DNA of 64,000 bases from Rubrivivax sp. (GTDB taxonomy: Bacteria > Pseudomonadota > Gammaproteobacteria > Burkholderiales > Burkholderiaceae_C): assembly GCA_030653385.1 (NCBI GenBank), contig JAURZM010000020.1, forward strand, positions 124,001-188,000. Reading direction: 5' to 3'. Made by a program: the position numbers and the translations under genes. Numbering within the stretch: the first letter of the stretch is position 1; every line of letters starts with the position of its first letter. Shown here one piece after another: positions 35,455 to 45,116 of the stretch. Under the pieces are notes generated by a model, which saw only the letters and a program-made list of their open reading frames with translations, was not told where the DNA came from and made no database searches.

Positions 35455-36966
35455 ATGAACACATCCACCCCCCATCTGGTCCGTTTGGCCCCCGTTGCCC
35501 TGTCGCTGCTGCTGCTGGCGGGCTGTGGCACCAAGGTCGTCAACCCGGTCAGCGGCCAGGCCGAACGCTCGGTGATGGACGAACAGACCGAGATCGCCGA
35601 AGGCCGCAAGGCGCACCAGGCCGTGCTGGCCGAGTACGGGGTGCTGGCCAACCCCAAGCTGCAGGCCTATGTCAACGGCGTGGGCCAAAAGCTGGCCAAG
35701 GAATCGCACCGTGCCAACCTGGCGTGGACCTTCACGGTACTGGACAGCCCCGACATCAACGCCTTTGCGCTGCCCGGGGGTTATGTCTACGTCACGCGCG
35801 GCATCATGGCCTACCTGGAGAGCGAAGCCGACCTGGCTGGGGTGCTGGGCCACGAGATCGGCCACGTCACCGCCCGCCACGGCGCCCAACGTGCCACCAG
35901 CCAGCGCAACGCCGGCATCGGCGTCATGGCTGCCACGGTGCTGGGTGTGCTGGTGGAAGGTGTCACCGGCGTCAGCGGCACCGCGCAGGCCGCCAGCCAG
36001 ATCGGCCAGGGCGTGGCCCAGGGCCGGCTGGCCAGTTACAGCCGGGAACAAGAGACGCAGGCCGACCAGCTGGGTGCCGAGTACCTGTCACGCACCCGCT
36101 ACAACCCGCGCAACATGATCGACGTCATCCAGGTGCTGAAGCGCCAGGAGCGTTTTGTCGCCGACCGTGCCCAGGCCGAAGGCCGTGCCGCGCCCAGCGG
36201 CGCCAACTGGCTGGCCAGCCACCCCAGCAACGACAAGCGCCTGGCCGACATCCAGCAGGTGGCGGCCAGGTACACCGGCACTTACGACGACGATGGCCAG
36301 GCGCGTTACCTGCAGGCCATCGAAGGCCTGCCCTTCGGTGACACCGCCGCCAAAGGTTTGGTGCGGGGTCAGCACTTCTACCACCAGGACCTGGGCATCG
36401 CGCTCACCGCGCCGCCAGGCTGGCAGGTGCAGAACGCCGACGAGTCGGTCACCGTGGTCAATGGCGCCATGGACGCCGGGCTCGTGATGCGCCTGTTGCC
36501 GGCCCAGGCCGGCAACGGCCACGAGGACATCATCCGCAACGTCGTCAAGCCGGTCGATGGCAGGACCGAGAAGCGCAGCTTCAACGGCCTGAGCGCCACC
36601 CACTTTGCGGGCACCCGCCGCAACGCCCAGGGCCAGGCCCAGGGTGTGCAGGTGTCGGTGGTCAGCGGGCCGGGCAGCCGCAACTACCTGATGCAGTACC
36701 TGGGCAAGGATGCGGCGTCCCTGCAGCGTGCCGATGCACAGTTGCAACAGGCCGAGTCTTCGTTTCGCGCCATGACGGCTGCTGACCGGGCCGTGGCCAG
36801 ACCTTGGGTGCTGCGGACCGTGCCTTATCCCCGCGGTGGTTTCGCCGAACTTGCGCGCAGTTCGCCGCTGAACCTGCAGGCAGAGGCCTATTTGAAGCTT
36901 CTCAACGGCGTTTACGGGGGCGGTCCGGAGCCTCGCCCGGGCTCACCCGTGAAGGTTGTGCAGTAG
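35455..36966 (+). CDS. M48-family zinc metalloprotease, lipoprotein
   Basis: This 503-residue protein starts at an ATG 7 bases after CAGGAGA. It has a lipobox (LLAGC) and an M48 Ste24/BepA-like catalytic domain with HEIGH (H133, E134, H137) in VLGHEIGHVTARH. The third zinc ligand is the Glu of EQETQADQLGAEYL. After about residue 265 comes a C-terminal domain of some 230 residues (LGIALTAPPGWQVQN, FNGLSATHFAGTRRN) that is not BepA's TPR domain. A periplasmic quality-control or outer-membrane-protein proteolysis role is likely from the family. Confidence 0.92.
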   Translation: MNTSTPHLVRLAPVALSLLLLAGCGTKVVNPVSGQAERSVMDEQTEIAEGRKAHQAVLAEYGVLANPKLQAYVNGVGQKLAKESHRANLAWTFTVLDSPDINAFALPGGYVYVTRGIMAYLESEADLAGVLGHEIGHVTARHGAQRATSQRNAGIGVMAATVLGVLVEGVTGVSGTAQAASQIGQGVAQGRLASYSREQETQADQLGAEYLSRTRYNPRNMIDVIQVLKRQERFVADRAQAEGRAAPSGANWLASHPSNDKRLADIQQVAARYTGTYDDDGQARYLQAIEGLPFGDTAAKGLVRGQHFYHQDLGIALTAPPGWQVQNADESVTVVNGAMDAGLVMRLLPAQAGNGHEDIIRNVVKPVDGRTEKRSFNGLSATHFAGTRRNAQGQAQGVQVSVVSGPGSRNYLMQYLGKDAASLQRADAQLQQAESSFRAMTAADRAVARPWVLRTVPYPRGGFAELARSSPLNLQAEAYLKLLNGVYGGGPEPRPGSPVKVVQ

Positions 36967-37046
36967 CCCAGGGCGGCAGCCGTCGTGCCACTTCGTGGCG
37001 CGCATCAGCTCATGCGCTATTTGCATGACACCCTTCGGCCCGGTGG

Positions 37047-37075
37047 TTACAGGCTGATTACATTGCGCCCACAAT
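37047..37075 (+). promoter_or_regulatory. Candidate sigma-70 promoter for pckG
   Basis: TTACAG at 37047-37052 and CACAAT at 37070-37075 are separated by 17 bases, in the 231-base gap between the M48 gene and pckG. Matches to TTGACA and TATAAT are 4/6 each. The start point would fall near 37082, leaving a leader of about 115 bases. Nothing else is evident in this gap. Confidence 0.35.
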
Positions 37076-37197
37076 CGCTCCCCCACCTGGCGCCAAGCTG
37101 CGGTGCTGCGGTATTCGGCGAGCGTCGATCCAGCGTGTGCAAGGACGGTCGGCTTTCGCCCAATTCCGCTTTTGACATTGCCATGATTGGAGAAAAC

Positions 37198-39069
37198 ATG
37201 AACCGTCCCGCCCTGGAAGGCTTGCGCCTGAACGTGCCTGCCTGCGTCAAGCACCCCCGACTGGTTGAATGGGTGGCGCAGATCGCCGCCCTGACCGAAG
37301 CCGCCGATGTCTATTGGTGCGACGGCAGCGAAGCCGAGTACCAGCGTTTCACCGAACAACTGGTGGCCGCCGGCACGCTGATGAAGCTGAACCCCGAACT
37401 GCGCCCGCGCAGTTTTCTGGCACGCAGCGACGCCACCGACGTGGCGCGGGTCGAAGACCGCACTTTTATCTGCAGCGAAAAGAAGGAAGACGCTGGCCCC
37501 ACCAACAACTGGATGGCGCCAGCCGACATGCGCAAGCTGCTGGAAACCGGCGACAAGGCCCTCTTCAAGGGTGCGATGAAGGGTCGCACGATGTATGTCG
37601 TGCCCTTCAGCATGGGCCCGCTGGGCAGCCACATCGCGCACATCGGTGTCGAGCTGACCGACAGCCCCTACGTGGCCGTGAGCATGCGCACGATGACGCG
37701 CATGGGCCGCGGCGCGCTGGACGTGCTGGGTGAAGACGGCCACTTCGTGCCGTGTGTGCACACCGTCGGCGCACCGCTGGAAGCCGGCCAGAAAGACGTG
37801 GCCTGGCCCTGCAACCCCACCAAGTACATCGTGCACTACCCCGAGTCGCGCGAGATCTGGTCCTACGGCTCGGGTTACGGCGGCAACGCCTTGCTGGGCA
37901 AGAAGTGTTTTGCGCTGCGCATCGCCAGCACCATGGGTCGCGACCAGGGCTGGCTGGCCGAGCACATGCTGATCCTGGGTGTCACCACGCCGGCCGGCAA
38001 GAAGTACCACGTCGCCGCTGCCTTCCCCAGCGCCTGTGGCAAGACCAACTTCAGCATGCTGGTGCCACCGGCCGACTACCCGGGCTGGAAGGTCACGACC
38101 ATCGGTGACGACATCGCCTGGATCAAGCCGCACGACGACGGTCGCCTGTACGCCATCAACCCCGAAGCGGGTTACTTCGGCGTCGCGCCGGGCACGAACT
38201 ACCACACCAACCCCAACTGCATGGACTCGATGAAGTCCGACGTGGTGTTCACCAACGTGGCGCTCACCGACGACGGCGACGTGTGGTGGGAAGGCATGAG
38301 CGACACCCCGCCGGCGCACCTGATCGACTGGCAGGGCCGCGACTGGACCCCGGCCATCGCCAAGGCAAGCGGTGCCAAGGCGGCGCACCCGAATTCGCGT
38401 TTCACCGTGGCCGCCACCAACAACCCGGCGCTCGACGCGCAGTGGGACGACCCGCAGGGCGTGGCCATCGACGCCTTCATCTTCGGCGGCCGCCGCAGCA
38501 CCACCGTGCCGCTGGTGACCGAAGCCCGCACCTGGGGCGAAGGCGTGTACATGGCCGCCACGATGGGCAGCGAAACCACCGCCGCGATGGCCGGTGGCAA
38601 CGGCAGCGTTCGTCGCGACCCCTTCGCGATGTTGCCCTTCATGGGCTACAACATGTCCGACTACTTCCAGCACTGGCTCGACCTGGGCGAGAAGCTGGGC
38701 AAGACCGGCGCCAAGCTGCCGCGCATCTACTGCGTCAACTGGTTCCGCAAGGGCGCCGATGGCCAGTTCGTCTGGCCGGGTTACGGCGAGAACATGCGCG
38801 TGCTGGAGTGGATGGTCGGCCGTGTCGAAGGCAAGGCCGAGGGCGCGGACAACCTGTTTGGCATCAGCCCGCGCTACGAAGACCTGCGCTGGGACGGCCT
38901 GACCTTCAGTCGCCAGCAGTTCGACGCTGTCATCGGCATCGACAAGGCCGCCTGGCAACAGGAACTGGTGCTGCACACCGAGCTCTTCAAGCAGCTCGAA
39001 CACCACCTGCCCGCCGAACTGCCGGCCACCCAGGCCCGCATCGAAGCGCGCCTGGCCCAGGCGGCCTGA
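37198..39069 (+). CDS. pckG: Phosphoenolpyruvate carboxykinase (GTP)
   Basis: PckG converts oxaloacetate and GTP to phosphoenolpyruvate, the entry step of gluconeogenesis. The protein is 623 residues from ATG 37198 (ribosome binding site TTGGAGA). It has the GTP-type signatures: [11 protein letters not shown] near the N-terminus, the P-loop [13 protein letters not shown] with the active-site Cys, the metal-binding GDDIAWI, and the guanine-site region [28 protein letters not shown] is also typical. It overlaps the next gene by 4 bases. Confidence 0.97.
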   Translation: MNRPALEGLRLNVPACVKHPRLVEWVAQIAALTEAADVYWCDGSEAEYQRFTEQLVAAGTLMKLNPELRPRSFLARSDATDVARVEDRTFICSEKKEDAGPTNNWMAPADMRKLLETGDKALFKGAMKGRTMYVVPFSMGPLGSHIAHIGVELTDSPYVAVSMRTMTRMGRGALDVLGEDGHFVPCVHTVGAPLEAGQKDVAWPCNPTKYIVHYPESREIWSYGSGYGGNALLGKKCFALRIASTMGRDQGWLAEHMLILGVTTPAGKKYHVAAAFPSACGKTNFSMLVPPADYPGWKVTTIGDDIAWIKPHDDGRLYAINPEAGYFGVAPGTNYHTNPNCMDSMKSDVVFTNVALTDDGDVWWEGMSDTPPAHLIDWQGRDWTPAIAKASGAKAAHPNSRFTVAATNNPALDAQWDDPQGVAIDAFIFGGRRSTTVPLVTEARTWGEGVYMAATMGSETTAAMAGGNGSVRRDPFAMLPFMGYNMSDYFQHWLDLGEKLGKTGAKLPRIYCVNWFRKGADGQFVWPGYGENMRVLEWMVGRVEGKAEGADNLFGISPRYEDLRWDGLTFSRQQFDAVIGIDKAAWQQELVLHTELFKQLEHHLPAELPATQARIEARLAQAA

Positions 39070-40133
39070 ACACGGGCGCGCTGCTCGCGGCATTCGAGCG
39101 CCAGGCTGGCTGGTGCCGGCAGCCGTCGCCCTTCAGCGCCCGGCTGCTGGAACGCGGCCGGGCCTGGCTGGCGCAAGACCGCGAGGCGCACGACACCATG
39201 GCGGCGCTGAGCGCCGACCCGCTGTCGGCCGCCGTCGCCTTGCGCTGGTTGGCGGGCCTGCACCACCTGGCGTTGCGGGGCCTGCAGCCCTGGGCAGCGC
39301 TCTGGCCGCCGGCTTCGGGTGAGGTGGACGCCGCCGCACTGGACAGCGCCATCCGCCTGGCCTGGCAGCAGCAGCGCCCCCACATGGCGCGTGCACTGTC
39401 GCAGCCGCCGCAGACCAACGAGGTGCAGCGCAGTGCGGCCTTGCTGCCGGGGCTGCTGCACGTGGCTGCTCAGACCGGACTGCCGCTGCGTCTGCTGGAA
39501 ATCGGCGCGTCGGCTGGCCTGAACCTGTGGCCGGACCGTTACCGCTACGCCTTGCAGGCCAAAAGCGGCCCCTGGGTCTGGGGCGACCCCGCGGCGGCGC
39601 TGTGTCTGCGGCCCGAGTGGTTGGGCCCGCCGCCACCGCAGGCTGCGCTGCAGATTGCCCATCGCGCTGGATGCGACGCGATGCCGCTGGACCTGCAGGC
39701 CTCTGGGGAGGACCTGCGGCTGGCATCCTTCGTCTGGGCCGACCAAAGTGAGCGCCTGCTGCGCCTGCAAGCCGCCATCCGTGTCGCTCGCGCCTGCATG
39801 GATAGCAGCCAGGTGGAGGTGCAAGCCCGTGGCGCAGCCGACTTCCTGCGTCAGCAGCTGGCGCAGCGGACGGCGGGCCAGGCCACGGTGCTGATGCACT
39901 CGGTGGTGTGGCAGTACATCGATGCGGCCGAGCAGGCCGACATCCGGCTGCAGATGGACCGTGCCGGCGCAGCGGCCACGGTCGACACCCCACTGGCCTG
40001 GCTGCGTTTCGAGCCGCCCGCCGCCGACTTGCAGGTCGAACTGCGCTGCCAATGCTGGCCGGGTGGCGCCGACACCTTGCTGGCCCACTGCCACCCGCAC
40101 GGCAACCGCATCGACTGGGTGGCCCCGGCGTGA
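39066..40133 (+). CDS. DUF2332 family protein, probable CTG start
   Basis: This is a 355-residue protein of the DUF2332 group, whose function is not established. Landmarks are [12 protein letters not shown] at the start, [21 protein letters not shown], which resembles a methyltransferase SAM-binding loop, and [12 protein letters not shown]. Homology begins at the first codons after the pckG stop, yet no ATG, GTG or TTG is in frame near there. The CTG at 39066, overlapping the pckG stop as CTGA, is the best start, in keeping with the ATGA/GTGA overlaps elsewhere in the window. If instead it starts at the internal ATG (in HDTMAAL), conserved sequence would be lost. Confidence 0.8.
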   Translation: MNTGALLAAFERQAGWCRQPSPFSARLLERGRAWLAQDREAHDTMAALSADPLSAAVALRWLAGLHHLALRGLQPWAALWPPASGEVDAAALDSAIRLAWQQQRPHMARALSQPPQTNEVQRSAALLPGLLHVAAQTGLPLRLLEIGASAGLNLWPDRYRYALQAKSGPWVWGDPAAALCLRPEWLGPPPPQAALQIAHRAGCDAMPLDLQASGEDLRLASFVWADQSERLLRLQAAIRVARACMDSSQVEVQARGAADFLRQQLAQRTAGQATVLMHSVVWQYIDAAEQADIRLQMDRAGAAATVDTPLAWLRFEPPAADLQVELRCQCWPGGADTLLAHCHPHGNRIDWVAPA

Positions 40134-40906
40134 AGCTGCAACTGCTGTCCGACCTGCACCTGGAAACCGAAACCTTCGACCCCGAGCCGGCGGCGGGCGC
40201 CGAGGTGCTGGTGCTGGCAGGTGACATCGACGCCAACTGGGTCGGCTACGAACGGTTTGCCGGCTGGCCGGTGCCGGTGTGGGTGGTGGCCGGCAACCAC
40301 GAATACGACGGCCGCGACTTCGACCGGGCCACCGACGGTCTGCGCGAGCTGTGCGCGCGGCTGGGTTTCACCTTTCTGGAAAGCGAATCGCTGCTGCACA
40401 CCGCGGCCGATGGCCAGCGTCTGCGTGTGCTGGGCACCACACGCTGGAGCGACTTTGACCTGCTCGGCCCCGCGATGCGCGCTCGCGCGGAAAGGGCCGC
40501 CGCCTACTTCCTGCGCCTGATGGACACCACCCGCGGCGGCGCTCCCTTCGACGCCACGGCCGTTCGCGAAGAAGGCCTGAGCAGCCGCCAGTGGCTGGAA
40601 CAGGCACTGCACCGCCCACCCCAGGGCCGCTGGGACAAGACGCTGGTCATCACCCACTTTGCGCCCAGCCTGAAAAGTGCCGATCCGCGTTACGGCCAGC
40701 AGCCTGGCACGGCCAGCTTCTGCAACGCCGACGACGACCTGATCCCGCATGCCGACCTCTGGCTGCACGGGCATCTGCACTGCCGTCATGACTACCAGGT
40801 GCTTCGCCCGGGCAAGCTGCCATCGCGGGTGGTGTGCAACGCCCGTGGCCTGGTGCACAAGGGCGAGCACGAAGGTTTCGATGCCGGCCTGCTGATCGAT
40901 GTCTGA
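40130..40906 (+). CDS. Metallophosphoesterase
   Basis: This 258-residue calcineurin-like phosphoesterase starts with a GTG inside the DUF2332 stop. Metal-site motifs are in order: SDLHLET (D-x-H), LAGDID (GD), VAGNHEYD (GNHE), THFAPSL (H) and LHGHLHCRHDY (GHxH). The substrate may be a cyclic nucleotide, nucleotide diphosphate or protein phosphate; it cannot be told from sequence. It forms a coupled chain pckG, DUF2332, phosphoesterase. Confidence 0.9.
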   Translation: MKLQLLSDLHLETETFDPEPAAGAEVLVLAGDIDANWVGYERFAGWPVPVWVVAGNHEYDGRDFDRATDGLRELCARLGFTFLESESLLHTAADGQRLRVLGTTRWSDFDLLGPAMRARAERAAAYFLRLMDTTRGGAPFDATAVREEGLSSRQWLEQALHRPPQGRWDKTLVITHFAPSLKSADPRYGQQPGTASFCNADDDLIPHADLWLHGHLHCRHDYQVLRPGKLPSRVVCNARGLVHKGEHEGFDAGLLIDV

Positions 40907-40990
40907 GCTGCGTCAAGCCTGTGCGCCTGTCGGCTCTGCGACACTCAACCCGTGGGCCAACGCGGTTCACGCGACTCAGGAGAACGACCG

Positions 40991-41413
40991 ATGAAGATCC
41001 TCGTGGCCGTCGATGGCAGCCCCTACACCAAGAAGATGCTCGCCTACCTGGCGGCACATGACGAGTGGCTGGGCCCGCTCCACCAGTACACCGTCGTGCA
41101 TGCCGTGCCCGTGGTGCCGTCACGCGCCGCAGCCGTGATGGAGCGGGAAACGCTGAAGGCCTACTACCAGGACACCGCCGACAAGGTCTTCAAGCCCATC
41201 CGCACCTTCTTCTCCAAGCAGGGCCTGAACGCCCAGTTCGTGGCCAAGACCGGCAACGCGGCCGAAGTCATTGCCGAAGCCGCGCGCAAGGGCAACTACG
41301 ACCTGCTGGTGCTGGGCTCACATGGTCACGGCACGCTGACCAATCTGGTGATGGGCTCGGTGGCCACCAAGGTGCTGGCCAACTGCAGCACACCGGCTCT
41401 GCTCGTCCGTTAG
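40991..41413 (+). CDS. Universal stress protein, UspA family
   Basis: This 140-residue protein is a single Usp domain. It has MKILVAVDGSPYTKKML at the N-terminus, and the ATP-binding pattern G-2x-G-9x-G-S/T appears as LGSHGHGTLTNLVMGSVATKVL. Such domains bind ATP and accumulate on starvation or stress. CAGGAG lies about 9 bases upstream of the ATG. Confidence 0.94.
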   Translation: MKILVAVDGSPYTKKMLAYLAAHDEWLGPLHQYTVVHAVPVVPSRAAAVMERETLKAYYQDTADKVFKPIRTFFSKQGLNAQFVAKTGNAAEVIAEAARKGNYDLLVLGSHGHGTLTNLVMGSVATKVLANCSTPALLVR

Positions 41414-41436
41414 AAGGGCTAGAGCCCCGGAACGGG

Positions 41437-41454
41437 AACCGGCTCGCGCCGGTT
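41437..41454. terminator. Hairpin between convergent usp and tetR genes
   Basis: AACCGGC, a TCGC loop and GCCGGTT form a 7-base-pair stem abutting the tetR stop, with only a short T run. It may act as a bidirectional terminator. Confidence 0.4.
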
Positions 41455-42066
41455 TCAGCGCGTGGCCGACAGGCCTTGCCAGCAGGTGGTGAGCACCAGG
41501 TCGACGATCTGCGCGTCGCTGTAGTTGCCACCGGCCTTCAGGAAAGCCGGCACCGGGTCGCAGGCACGGGCGTAGATGGTGTACAGCACCACCTCGGGTG
41601 GCAAGGCGGGGTTGATGTCACCGTCGGCCTGGGCCTGCACGATCCACGCGCCAAGCACGTCGCTGACACGCATGATGGCGTCCAGGTAGGCCTTGTTGGC
41701 CATCAGTTCGGCGCGCAAGCTGGAGTTCTGCGAAGGCACGGTGGGCATTTCGCCGGACAACAGCACTTCGAGTGCCCAGCGGGTGATGGCGGTCAGGCGT
41801 TCGCGTGCCGAGACGTCAACGCGTGCCGCCTGCTGGTCCACCAAGGCCTGGGTGCGTTCCATCAGCCTCACCATGGCCGCGGTGGCCAGCGCTTCCTTGG
41901 ACGGGAAGTGTTTGTACAGGCTGGCCTTGGCGATGCCCACGTCGGCGGCCACTTCGTCGACCGTCATCAGGTCGAAACCCTTGTCGGCCAGCAGGCGGTT
42001 GACCGAGGCAATGATGGCGTCCTCCCGGACGCGGAGCACCTGCTCCTTGAAGGACAAACGTGACAT
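41455..42066 (-). CDS. TetR-family transcriptional repressor
   Basis: This 203-residue protein has an N-terminal TetR helix-turn-helix at about 15-60 (IIASVNRLLADKGFDLMTVD, then EVAADVGIAKASLYKHFPSK) and a helical ligand-binding C-terminus. AKASLYKHFPSKEAL is the recognition helix and its flank. The ligand and targets are unknown; no palindromic operator was found upstream. Confidence 0.92.
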   Translation of the reverse strand: MSRLSFKEQVLRVREDAIIASVNRLLADKGFDLMTVDEVAADVGIAKASLYKHFPSKEALATAAMVRLMERTQALVDQQAARVDVSARERLTAITRWALEVLLSGEMPTVPSQNSSLRAELMANKAYLDAIMRVSDVLGAWIVQAQADGDINPALPPEVVLYTIYARACDPVPAFLKAGGNYSDAQIVDLVLTTCWQGLSATR

Positions 42067-42134
42067 ACCCGGATTCTAGTCGGCGCCGTCGCCTGCTGAA
42101 CGTGCCGGTCGCGACTTGAACGCGCCGGTGTGCG

Positions 42135-42344
42135 TCAGGTGCCGCGCTTGCGGCCTGCCGTCAGGCGCTGCATCCAGCCGGGTTGCCGTGCCACGGTGCT
42201 CGCGGGTGCGGGCGCGGCTTGCAGCTCGTGCAGGCTCATGTCCAGGCCATAGGCGGTGCCCAGGTCGGCGGGGTCGGCCTGCGCCGGTGCGACCGGCGTG
42301 CGCCAGCCCGAGAACCAGCGGGGGGATGCTGTGGCTTTGTCCAT
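42135..42344 (-). CDS. Small hypothetical protein, 69 residues
   Basis: This is a short reading frame from ATG 42344 with coding-like composition. The central DPADLGTAYGLDMSLHEL is the only structured-looking part, flanked by Pro/Ala-rich and basic ends (RLTAGRKRGT). There is no signal peptide or membrane segment, and only a weak GAGAG upstream. No function is recognised. It lies between tetR and yegD on the tetR strand and could be translated from its own transcript. Confidence 0.45.
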   Translation of the reverse strand: MDKATASPRWFSGWRTPVAPAQADPADLGTAYGLDMSLHELQAAPAPASTVARQPGWMQRLTAGRKRGT

Positions 42345-42489
42345 GGGCGGCTCTCTCGGTGGGGGACGGTGGGCAGGCGGCTGGTGTGCGTTGGTAAGGA
42401 GTGTCACTTGGTCACACGCCGGGTGCTCAACGAACAGCAAGGCCTCCGTGTGCCAAATCACGGCACCGGAAGATGGCGGTGCGCGTGAC

Positions 42490-42495
42490 TACAAT
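42490..42495 (+). promoter_or_regulatory. Candidate -10 element upstream of yegD-like gene
   Basis: TACAAT (5/6 to consensus) lies 29 bases before the ATG at 42525, followed by a C/T-rich start region. No good -35 is seen 17 bases upstream, so the promoter would be weak or activator-dependent. The rest of the 180-base gap 42345-42524 shows nothing. Confidence 0.4.
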
Positions 42496-42524
42496 CGCGC
42501 CCCTTTTTCGCCACAAGGCAAGGC

Positions 42525-43835
42525 ATGGCTGATCACAAGGGTGCCACGGGCTTTGTTGCCATCGACTTCGGTACTTCCAATTCGGCGGTGGCTCTGCCAC
42601 GTGCCGAAGGGGGTGTGCGTCTGGTGGAACTGGAGCTCGGCCAGCCCACCATGCCCACCGCGGTGTTCTACCGCGCCGACACGCCGCCGCAGCAACTCGA
42701 CGCCGAGCGCCTGTACGGCAGGGCCGCGGTGGCGGCGTATGTCGAGGGTGTCGACGGCCGCCTGATGCGGTCGATGAAAAGCATCCTGGGCTCGAACCTG
42801 CTGGACCAGAGCACCGACATCGGCGGCGGCCGCGCCATCAAGTACCGCGATGTCGTGGTCGGCTACCTGCGCCACCTGAAAGCCCGCGCGGAAGCCGAAG
42901 CCGGCCATGCCGTGAGCCGTGCGGTGATGGGCCGGCCGGTGTTTTTTGTCGACGACGAACCTGCACGTGACGCCCAGGCCCAAGCTGCGCTGGCCGCGGC
43001 GGCGCACGCGGTGGGGTTCACCGAGCTGCACTTCCAGTACGAACCCATTGCCGCGGCGCTGGACTACGAAAGCCAGGTCACGACCGAATCGCTGGTGCTG
43101 GTGGCCGACATCGGCGGCGGCACTTCGGACTTTTCGCTCGTGCGCGTGGGCCCGGCCCGCCGTGGCCGCGCCGAGCGGCGCGACGACATCCTGGCCAACC
43201 ACGGTGTGCACCTGGCCGGCACCGACTTCGACCGCCACGTCGAACTGGCCTGCATCCTGCCGCTGCTGGGCTACCGCACGCTGCGGCCGGCCAAGGCGGG
43301 CGAAACGCCGCGTGAAGTGCCCAGCGGCATCTACTTCGACCTGGCCACCTGGCACCTGATCAACACCGTCTACGCACCCGCACGGCTGGCCGAGATGCGC
43401 AGCATGAAAAGCTGGTACGCCGACCCGCGCCACCACACGCGCCTGCTCACGACGCTGGAAGAGAAGCTGGGCCACGCGCTGGCCGGCGCGGCCGAGCGCG
43501 CCAAGATCGATGTCGCGCTGCACGGCCGGGCCGATGTCGACCTGGGGCTGCTGGAAACCGGCCTGGCCACCACGCTGCTCGAACGCGATGCGTCAGCCGC
43601 GCTCGAATCCGACCTCGAACGCATCGTGCAGGCGGCGGCTGAAACCGCCCGCATGGCCGGGGTGTCGCCAGGTCAGGTGCAGGCCCTGTATTTCACCGGC
43701 GGCTCCACCGGCCTGACGCCGCTGGTGGACCGCATCTCGGCTTGTTTCCCCACCGCGCAGCAGGTGCGTGGCGACCGCTTTGCCAGCGTCGCGCAGGGCC
43801 TGGGCTGGCACGCGAGGGCGGTGTTCCCGACGTAG
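42525..43835 (+). CDS. YegD-like Hsp70 family ATPase without substrate-binding domain
   Basis: This 436-residue actin/Hsp70-fold ATPase has phosphate 1 FVAIDFGTSNSAVAL, phosphate 2 LVADIGGGTSDFSLV and adenosine motif YFTGGSTGLTPLVD. It matches E. coli YegD in length (450) and layout and lacks the DnaK peptide-binding domain, so it is not a classical chaperone. The exact role of YegD proteins is unsettled. It is transcribed alone. Confidence 0.92.
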   Translation: MADHKGATGFVAIDFGTSNSAVALPRAEGGVRLVELELGQPTMPTAVFYRADTPPQQLDAERLYGRAAVAAYVEGVDGRLMRSMKSILGSNLLDQSTDIGGGRAIKYRDVVVGYLRHLKARAEAEAGHAVSRAVMGRPVFFVDDEPARDAQAQAALAAAAHAVGFTELHFQYEPIAAALDYESQVTTESLVLVADIGGGTSDFSLVRVGPARRGRAERRDDILANHGVHLAGTDFDRHVELACILPLLGYRTLRPAKAGETPREVPSGIYFDLATWHLINTVYAPARLAEMRSMKSWYADPRHHTRLLTTLEEKLGHALAGAAERAKIDVALHGRADVDLGLLETGLATTLLERDASAALESDLERIVQAAAETARMAGVSPGQVQALYFTGGSTGLTPLVDRISACFPTAQQVRGDRFASVAQGLGWHARAVFPT

Positions 43836-43842
43836 AGGCTTG

Positions 43843-43865
43843 GGCGGCAGCAGCCCCTTGCCGCC
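43843..43865. terminator. Hairpin after yegD-like gene
   Basis: GGCGGCA and TGCCGCC form a 7-base-pair stem with a 9-base loop, in the 46-base gap between convergent genes. No T run follows, so any termination function is uncertain. Confidence 0.25.
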
Positions 43866-43881
43866 TGGAGCCCTCCCCCGG

Positions 43882-44361
43882 CTACTTGTTGGCGGCTTTG
43901 TAGCTCGCGACAGCGGCCTTCAGGTCGTCCAGCGGCTCGCAGGGTGAACTGCACAGCCGCGACAGCGTGGCCAGGTGTTTTTCCGCCGTGGCCAGGTCGC
44001 GTTTCATCAGCGCCAGTTCACCCGCGTACTCCAGTGCACCCTGGTGCTGCGGCTTGATGCGCAGCGCGGCGTCGTAATGTTTCTGGGCACCGTCCAGGTC
44101 GGGGCGCGACTGCTTGCGCAGTGAATAGCCCATCAGGTTGTTCCAGTCGGCGTCACCGGTGGCGTTGACACGCTTGAGCTCGTCGATGGCCGCCAGCCAG
44201 TGCGATGCCTTGATGTGCGCCTGCGCGGCAGCCAGCGGCTGTGGCACAGGTGCATACGACGGTGAAGGTGGCGGCGGTTCGGGCGTCGTGTCGGCGGCCT
44301 GCGCCGCCAGGTGGGCCAGCGCAGCCAGCAGGCTGGCCGTGACAAGTGCGGTGTGTTTCAT
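43882..44361 (-). CDS. Exported TPR-like protein
   Basis: This 159-residue protein has a signal peptide (ALVTASLLAALAHLAAQAA), a Pro-rich linker (PEPPPPSPSYAPVPQP) and two or three TPR-like helical pairs (WLAAIDELKRVNATGDADW, LDGAQKHYDAALRIKPQHQG, DLATAEKHLATLSRLC). A CSSPC motif near the end could form a disulfide in the periplasm. The ATG overlaps the stop of the UPF0149 gene (ATGA). The partner is unknown. Confidence 0.82.
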   Translation of the reverse strand: MKHTALVTASLLAALAHLAAQAADTTPEPPPPSPSYAPVPQPLAAAQAHIKASHWLAAIDELKRVNATGDADWNNLMGYSLRKQSRPDLDGAQKHYDAALRIKPQHQGALEYAGELALMKRDLATAEKHLATLSRLCSSPCEPLDDLKAAVASYKAANK

Positions 44362-45044
44362 CGGGGTCTCCGGGCGGGGGGTGTACGGCCGGCGATGCCG
44401 GGGCGTCGGGCGCCGGGCTTGGGACGGCGCCCGGGTGCTGCGGCCACCGCGCGGGGCCGTGACACGTCGGCAATCAGCATCAGTGCACGCACGATGTCCT
44501 GCACCGCTTCGGCCAGGTCGGCCGGGGGCTCCAGGGTTTCGATCATGGCCACCAGGGCGTCGGCGTCTTCCAGGTCGTCGGGGTCGAAGTGCATGAACAG
44601 CAGCGCCAGCGGTTCCACCAACTCGGCGTGGTCCATCGCCATCAGCTCGGGGAAGAGCTCCATCGCGGCGGCAAAGCCGGCGGTCCACGGCAACACGATG
44701 GCGGCCACGGTGTCGGCTTCATCGCCACCTTCACCGTCGGCGGGAAACACCCAGGGGTCGAACCACTGGCGTGTGCCGATGGCCTGGTCCAGTTCGGCAT
44801 GGCGGCGCAGGACCAGTGCGTGCAGGCTGTCGCGCGCCGCGCCCGCCGGCGCCTCGCGGCCGTCCAGGTCGGCCACGTGGCCCAGCCAGCGGCTGGCCGG
44901 CACGGTGCGCGGCTGCAGCAGCACGCCGCACAGGAAGCCGTCGAGCGCGCTCAGGTCCAGCGGCTGCAGCGGCGCGGGCAGGGCGTGCAGCAGCGACTGC
45001 AGCTGTGTGATGTCGTCGTCGGCCAGGGGCTGAAGGTTCTGCAT
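44358..45044 (-). CDS. UPF0149 (YecA/YgfB) family protein
   Basis: This 228-residue protein has the UPF0149 domain: LDLSALDGFLCGVLLQPRTV at the start (LDGFLCG is the hallmark), WFDPWVFPA, PWTAGFAAAMELFPELM and LEPPADLAEAVQDIV. It ends in a basic Pro/Arg-rich tail (RRPKPGARRPG) in place of the SEC-C zinc motif of YecA. The biochemical role is not established. It is cotranscribed with the TPR-like gene and divergent from the sRNA candidate and mmsA. Confidence 0.88.
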   Translation of the reverse strand: MQNLQPLADDDITQLQSLLHALPAPLQPLDLSALDGFLCGVLLQPRTVPASRWLGHVADLDGREAPAGAARDSLHALVLRRHAELDQAIGTRQWFDPWVFPADGEGGDEADTVAAIVLPWTAGFAAAMELFPELMAMDHAELVEPLALLFMHFDPDDLEDADALVAMIETLEPPADLAEAVQDIVRALMLIADVSRPRAVAAAPGRRPKPGARRPGIAGRTPPARRPR

Positions 45045-45116
45045 GGGGCTTTGCACTAGGGGGTCCCCGGGCTTGGGGGGTGCTGTTGAGAGTGGCTGGC
45101 GCCTTAGATTCCCAAC

